This document shows, in pieces, positions 34,315 through 35,761 of a stretch of DNA of 35,761 bases. The notes beneath the pieces are model-generated. The model was given only the letters and a program-made list of their open reading frames with translations, had not been told where the DNA came from and did no database searches. Numbering within the stretch: position 1 is the first letter of the stretch; each line of letters starts with the position of its first letter. The translations under genes were made by a program, and so were the position numbers. This DNA comes from Thermoplasmata archaeon. Lineage in GTDB: Archaea > Thermoplasmatota > Thermoplasmata > Lutacidiplasmatales > UBA184. The DNA is taken from NCBI GenBank assembly GCA_021816955.1, contig JAKAWP010000011.1, positions 1 to 35,761 of the forward strand, in the 5' to 3' direction.

Positions 34315-35761
34315 CTAGCTCGAGGTGGCACCAAGGCCGGGTGCCTTTCGCGTGAGGCGGGGGGGAGGGCTGCGGGGGAGCCTCATCATGCGGAGCAGCT
34401 CCTGGAATCTCGGGCTCGAGCGAAGGCGGTCGAATCGCGGAGATTGATAGGAGATCCAGAACGAGTGTTCGCCCGAGCGAATGTCTTCCTCGAGGAGCCC
34501 TAAGGCCCGGTCGTCGTCGCCCAGGACCGCGTAGAGCTCGGCGCGCTGGACTTGGCCCAAATAACCCTTCAGTTCGCCGGCTTCCCACCGGGCCAAGAAC
34601 GCACGAGCCGCTGCCGGCTCGCCCAAACCCGCTCGCGCCACGCACTCCCAGCACTCCAGGAGAAGCGATCGGCCCAGAGCGTCGGCGGTCGGCGATGACA
34701 GAGAGGCCCGCAACGATTCCAGGTCGGCGAGAGCGCGTCGAGCCTCGTCTAGGAGCCCAACGTCGGTCATTTCAACGGCCAACCAGAGAAGGACAATGGG
34801 GTTGGTCGGGAAACTCGAGGCAATGTCCCGAGCCATCGACACCGCACGAGTGAGTTCCCCCATCTGATGCATCACCGTCACCCGGTTTGCTCGGGGAATC
34901 CACCGGAGGGGATCGAGAGCGATGGCGGTCGCGTGCTCCCGTTCCGCTTCTTCGTAGCGTTGGGTCGCCAGCAAGAGCAGGCCGTACCACTCGTGTACCG
35001 GCACGTGACTGGGATTCCGTTCGATCGCTTGGCGGAACGCTTCTTCGGCGCCCTCCCAGTCTTGGGCGACCTGCATCCGATAGTTCCCCACGGCCGCGTA
35101 CGCCTCGGGAGAGTCCGGGGAATGGAGCAAGGCTTCCGTGGCCAGCTTTCGGGCCCGGTCCGCGACCTCACCGTAGCTTCGAACGAGCCCCATCGTTGTC
35201 AGGAGGTAGTCCGAGTAGGCGGCCTGAGCGAGGCCGAAATCCGGGTCGATCCGGAGGGCTTCCTCGAACGCGGCACATGCCGTTGCGTCGGACTCCGGGT
35301 CCGCCTCGCCAAATCTCCGGGCTGCCGCGATCCCTCGAAGGTACGCTGCGTGAGCCTCGACGCTCGATGTGGGGGTTGAGCGTACCGCCTTCCGCTCGTT
35401 GGGGGCGAGGGTCACCGATAGCGCGGAAGCCGTTGCCTCCGCTACCTCAGCCTGCAACGCAAAGACGCGGTCGAACTTTCGCTCGTAGGTTTCCGCCCAA
35501 CGATGCTCGTCCGCGTGGGCGTCGATGAGTTGCAGGGTGATACGGACGTCGTCGCCCGCCTTGCGTACGCTCCCCTCGAGCACGAAGTCCGCACCGAGCT
35601 CGGAACCGATCACGGCGACCGGCTTCGTCGTGTTCCGGTACTGACCGACCGACGTCCGGGAGATGACCCGGATCCCGCGCACCCGGGAGATCACCGCGAT
35701 CAATTCTTCGGTGAGCCCCTCAGCGAAGAACGCGTCCGCCGGTTCCGGGCTGATGTTCGAG
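34315..35761 (-). CDS. TPR-repeat protein with FlgO/TolB-like N-terminal domain (signalling-type), N-terminus beyond the window
   Basis: Frame remains open to the window end: 'SNISPEPADAFFAEGLTEELIAVISRVRGIRVISRTSVGQYRNTTKPVAVIGSELGADFVLEGSVRKAGDDVRITLQLIDAHADEHRWAETYER', then TPR-like repeats. Confidence 0.82.
   Translation of the reverse strand, partial: SNISPEPADAFFAEGLTEELIAVISRVRGIRVISRTSVGQYRNTTKPVAVIGSELGADFVLEGSVRKAGDDVRITLQLIDAHADEHRWAETYERKFDRVFALQAEVAEATASALSVTLAPNERKAVRSTPTSSVEAHAAYLRGIAAARRFGEADPESDATACAAFEEALRIDPDFGLAQAAYSDYLLTTMGLVRSYGEVADRARKLATEALLHSPDSPEAYAAVGNYRMQVAQDWEGAEEAFRQAIERNPSHVPVHEWYGLLLLATQRYEEAEREHATAIALDPLRWIPRANRVTVMHQMGELTRAVSMARDIASSFPTNPIVLLWLAVEMTDVGLLDEARRALADLESLRASLSSPTADALGRSLLLECWECVARAGLGEPAAARAFLARWEAGELKGYLGQVQRAELYAVLGDDDRALGLLEEDIRSGEHSFWISYQSPRFDRLRSSPRFQELLRMMRLPRSPPPRLTRKAPGLGATSS

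Overview
The window is a high-GC archaeal chromosome segment; the archaeal assignment rests on the archaeal-type shikimate kinase, archaeal lipid enzymes, EndA, GEK1-type DtdA and DUF2070. A Thermoplasmata-like lineage is an inference only, from 'ESGLPAGT' surface domains. Main blocks: (1) about 1-12916 (+), one tightly overlapping aromatic amino acid superoperon: aroD-aroE fusion (5' truncated), archaeal GHMP shikimate kinase, aroA, aroC, asd, lysC, trpE-G-D-C-F-B-A. (2) A ZIP metal transporter divergent from an HTH regulator with a C-terminal ferritin-like helical domain, with a perfect inverted repeat just upstream of the regulator. (3) A minus-strand operon of archaeal lipid and housekeeping genes: UbiA-type DGGGP synthase, GGGP synthase, DUF2070, M20 peptidase, carS, pyrE, endA. 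(4) A surface protein with ESGLP and PEGA-like domains, divergent from a complementary pair of M16 peptidases; the second M16 gene overlaps dtdA tail to tail. (5) A large orphan SBP_bac_5-like protein with ESGLP repeats, an intact ABC-2 exporter, and a decayed second ABC-2 cassette. (6) A standalone cNMP-binding-domain protein and a TPR/FlgO-like protein truncated at the window edge. No CRISPR array, rRNA, convincing tRNA or transposase was found.
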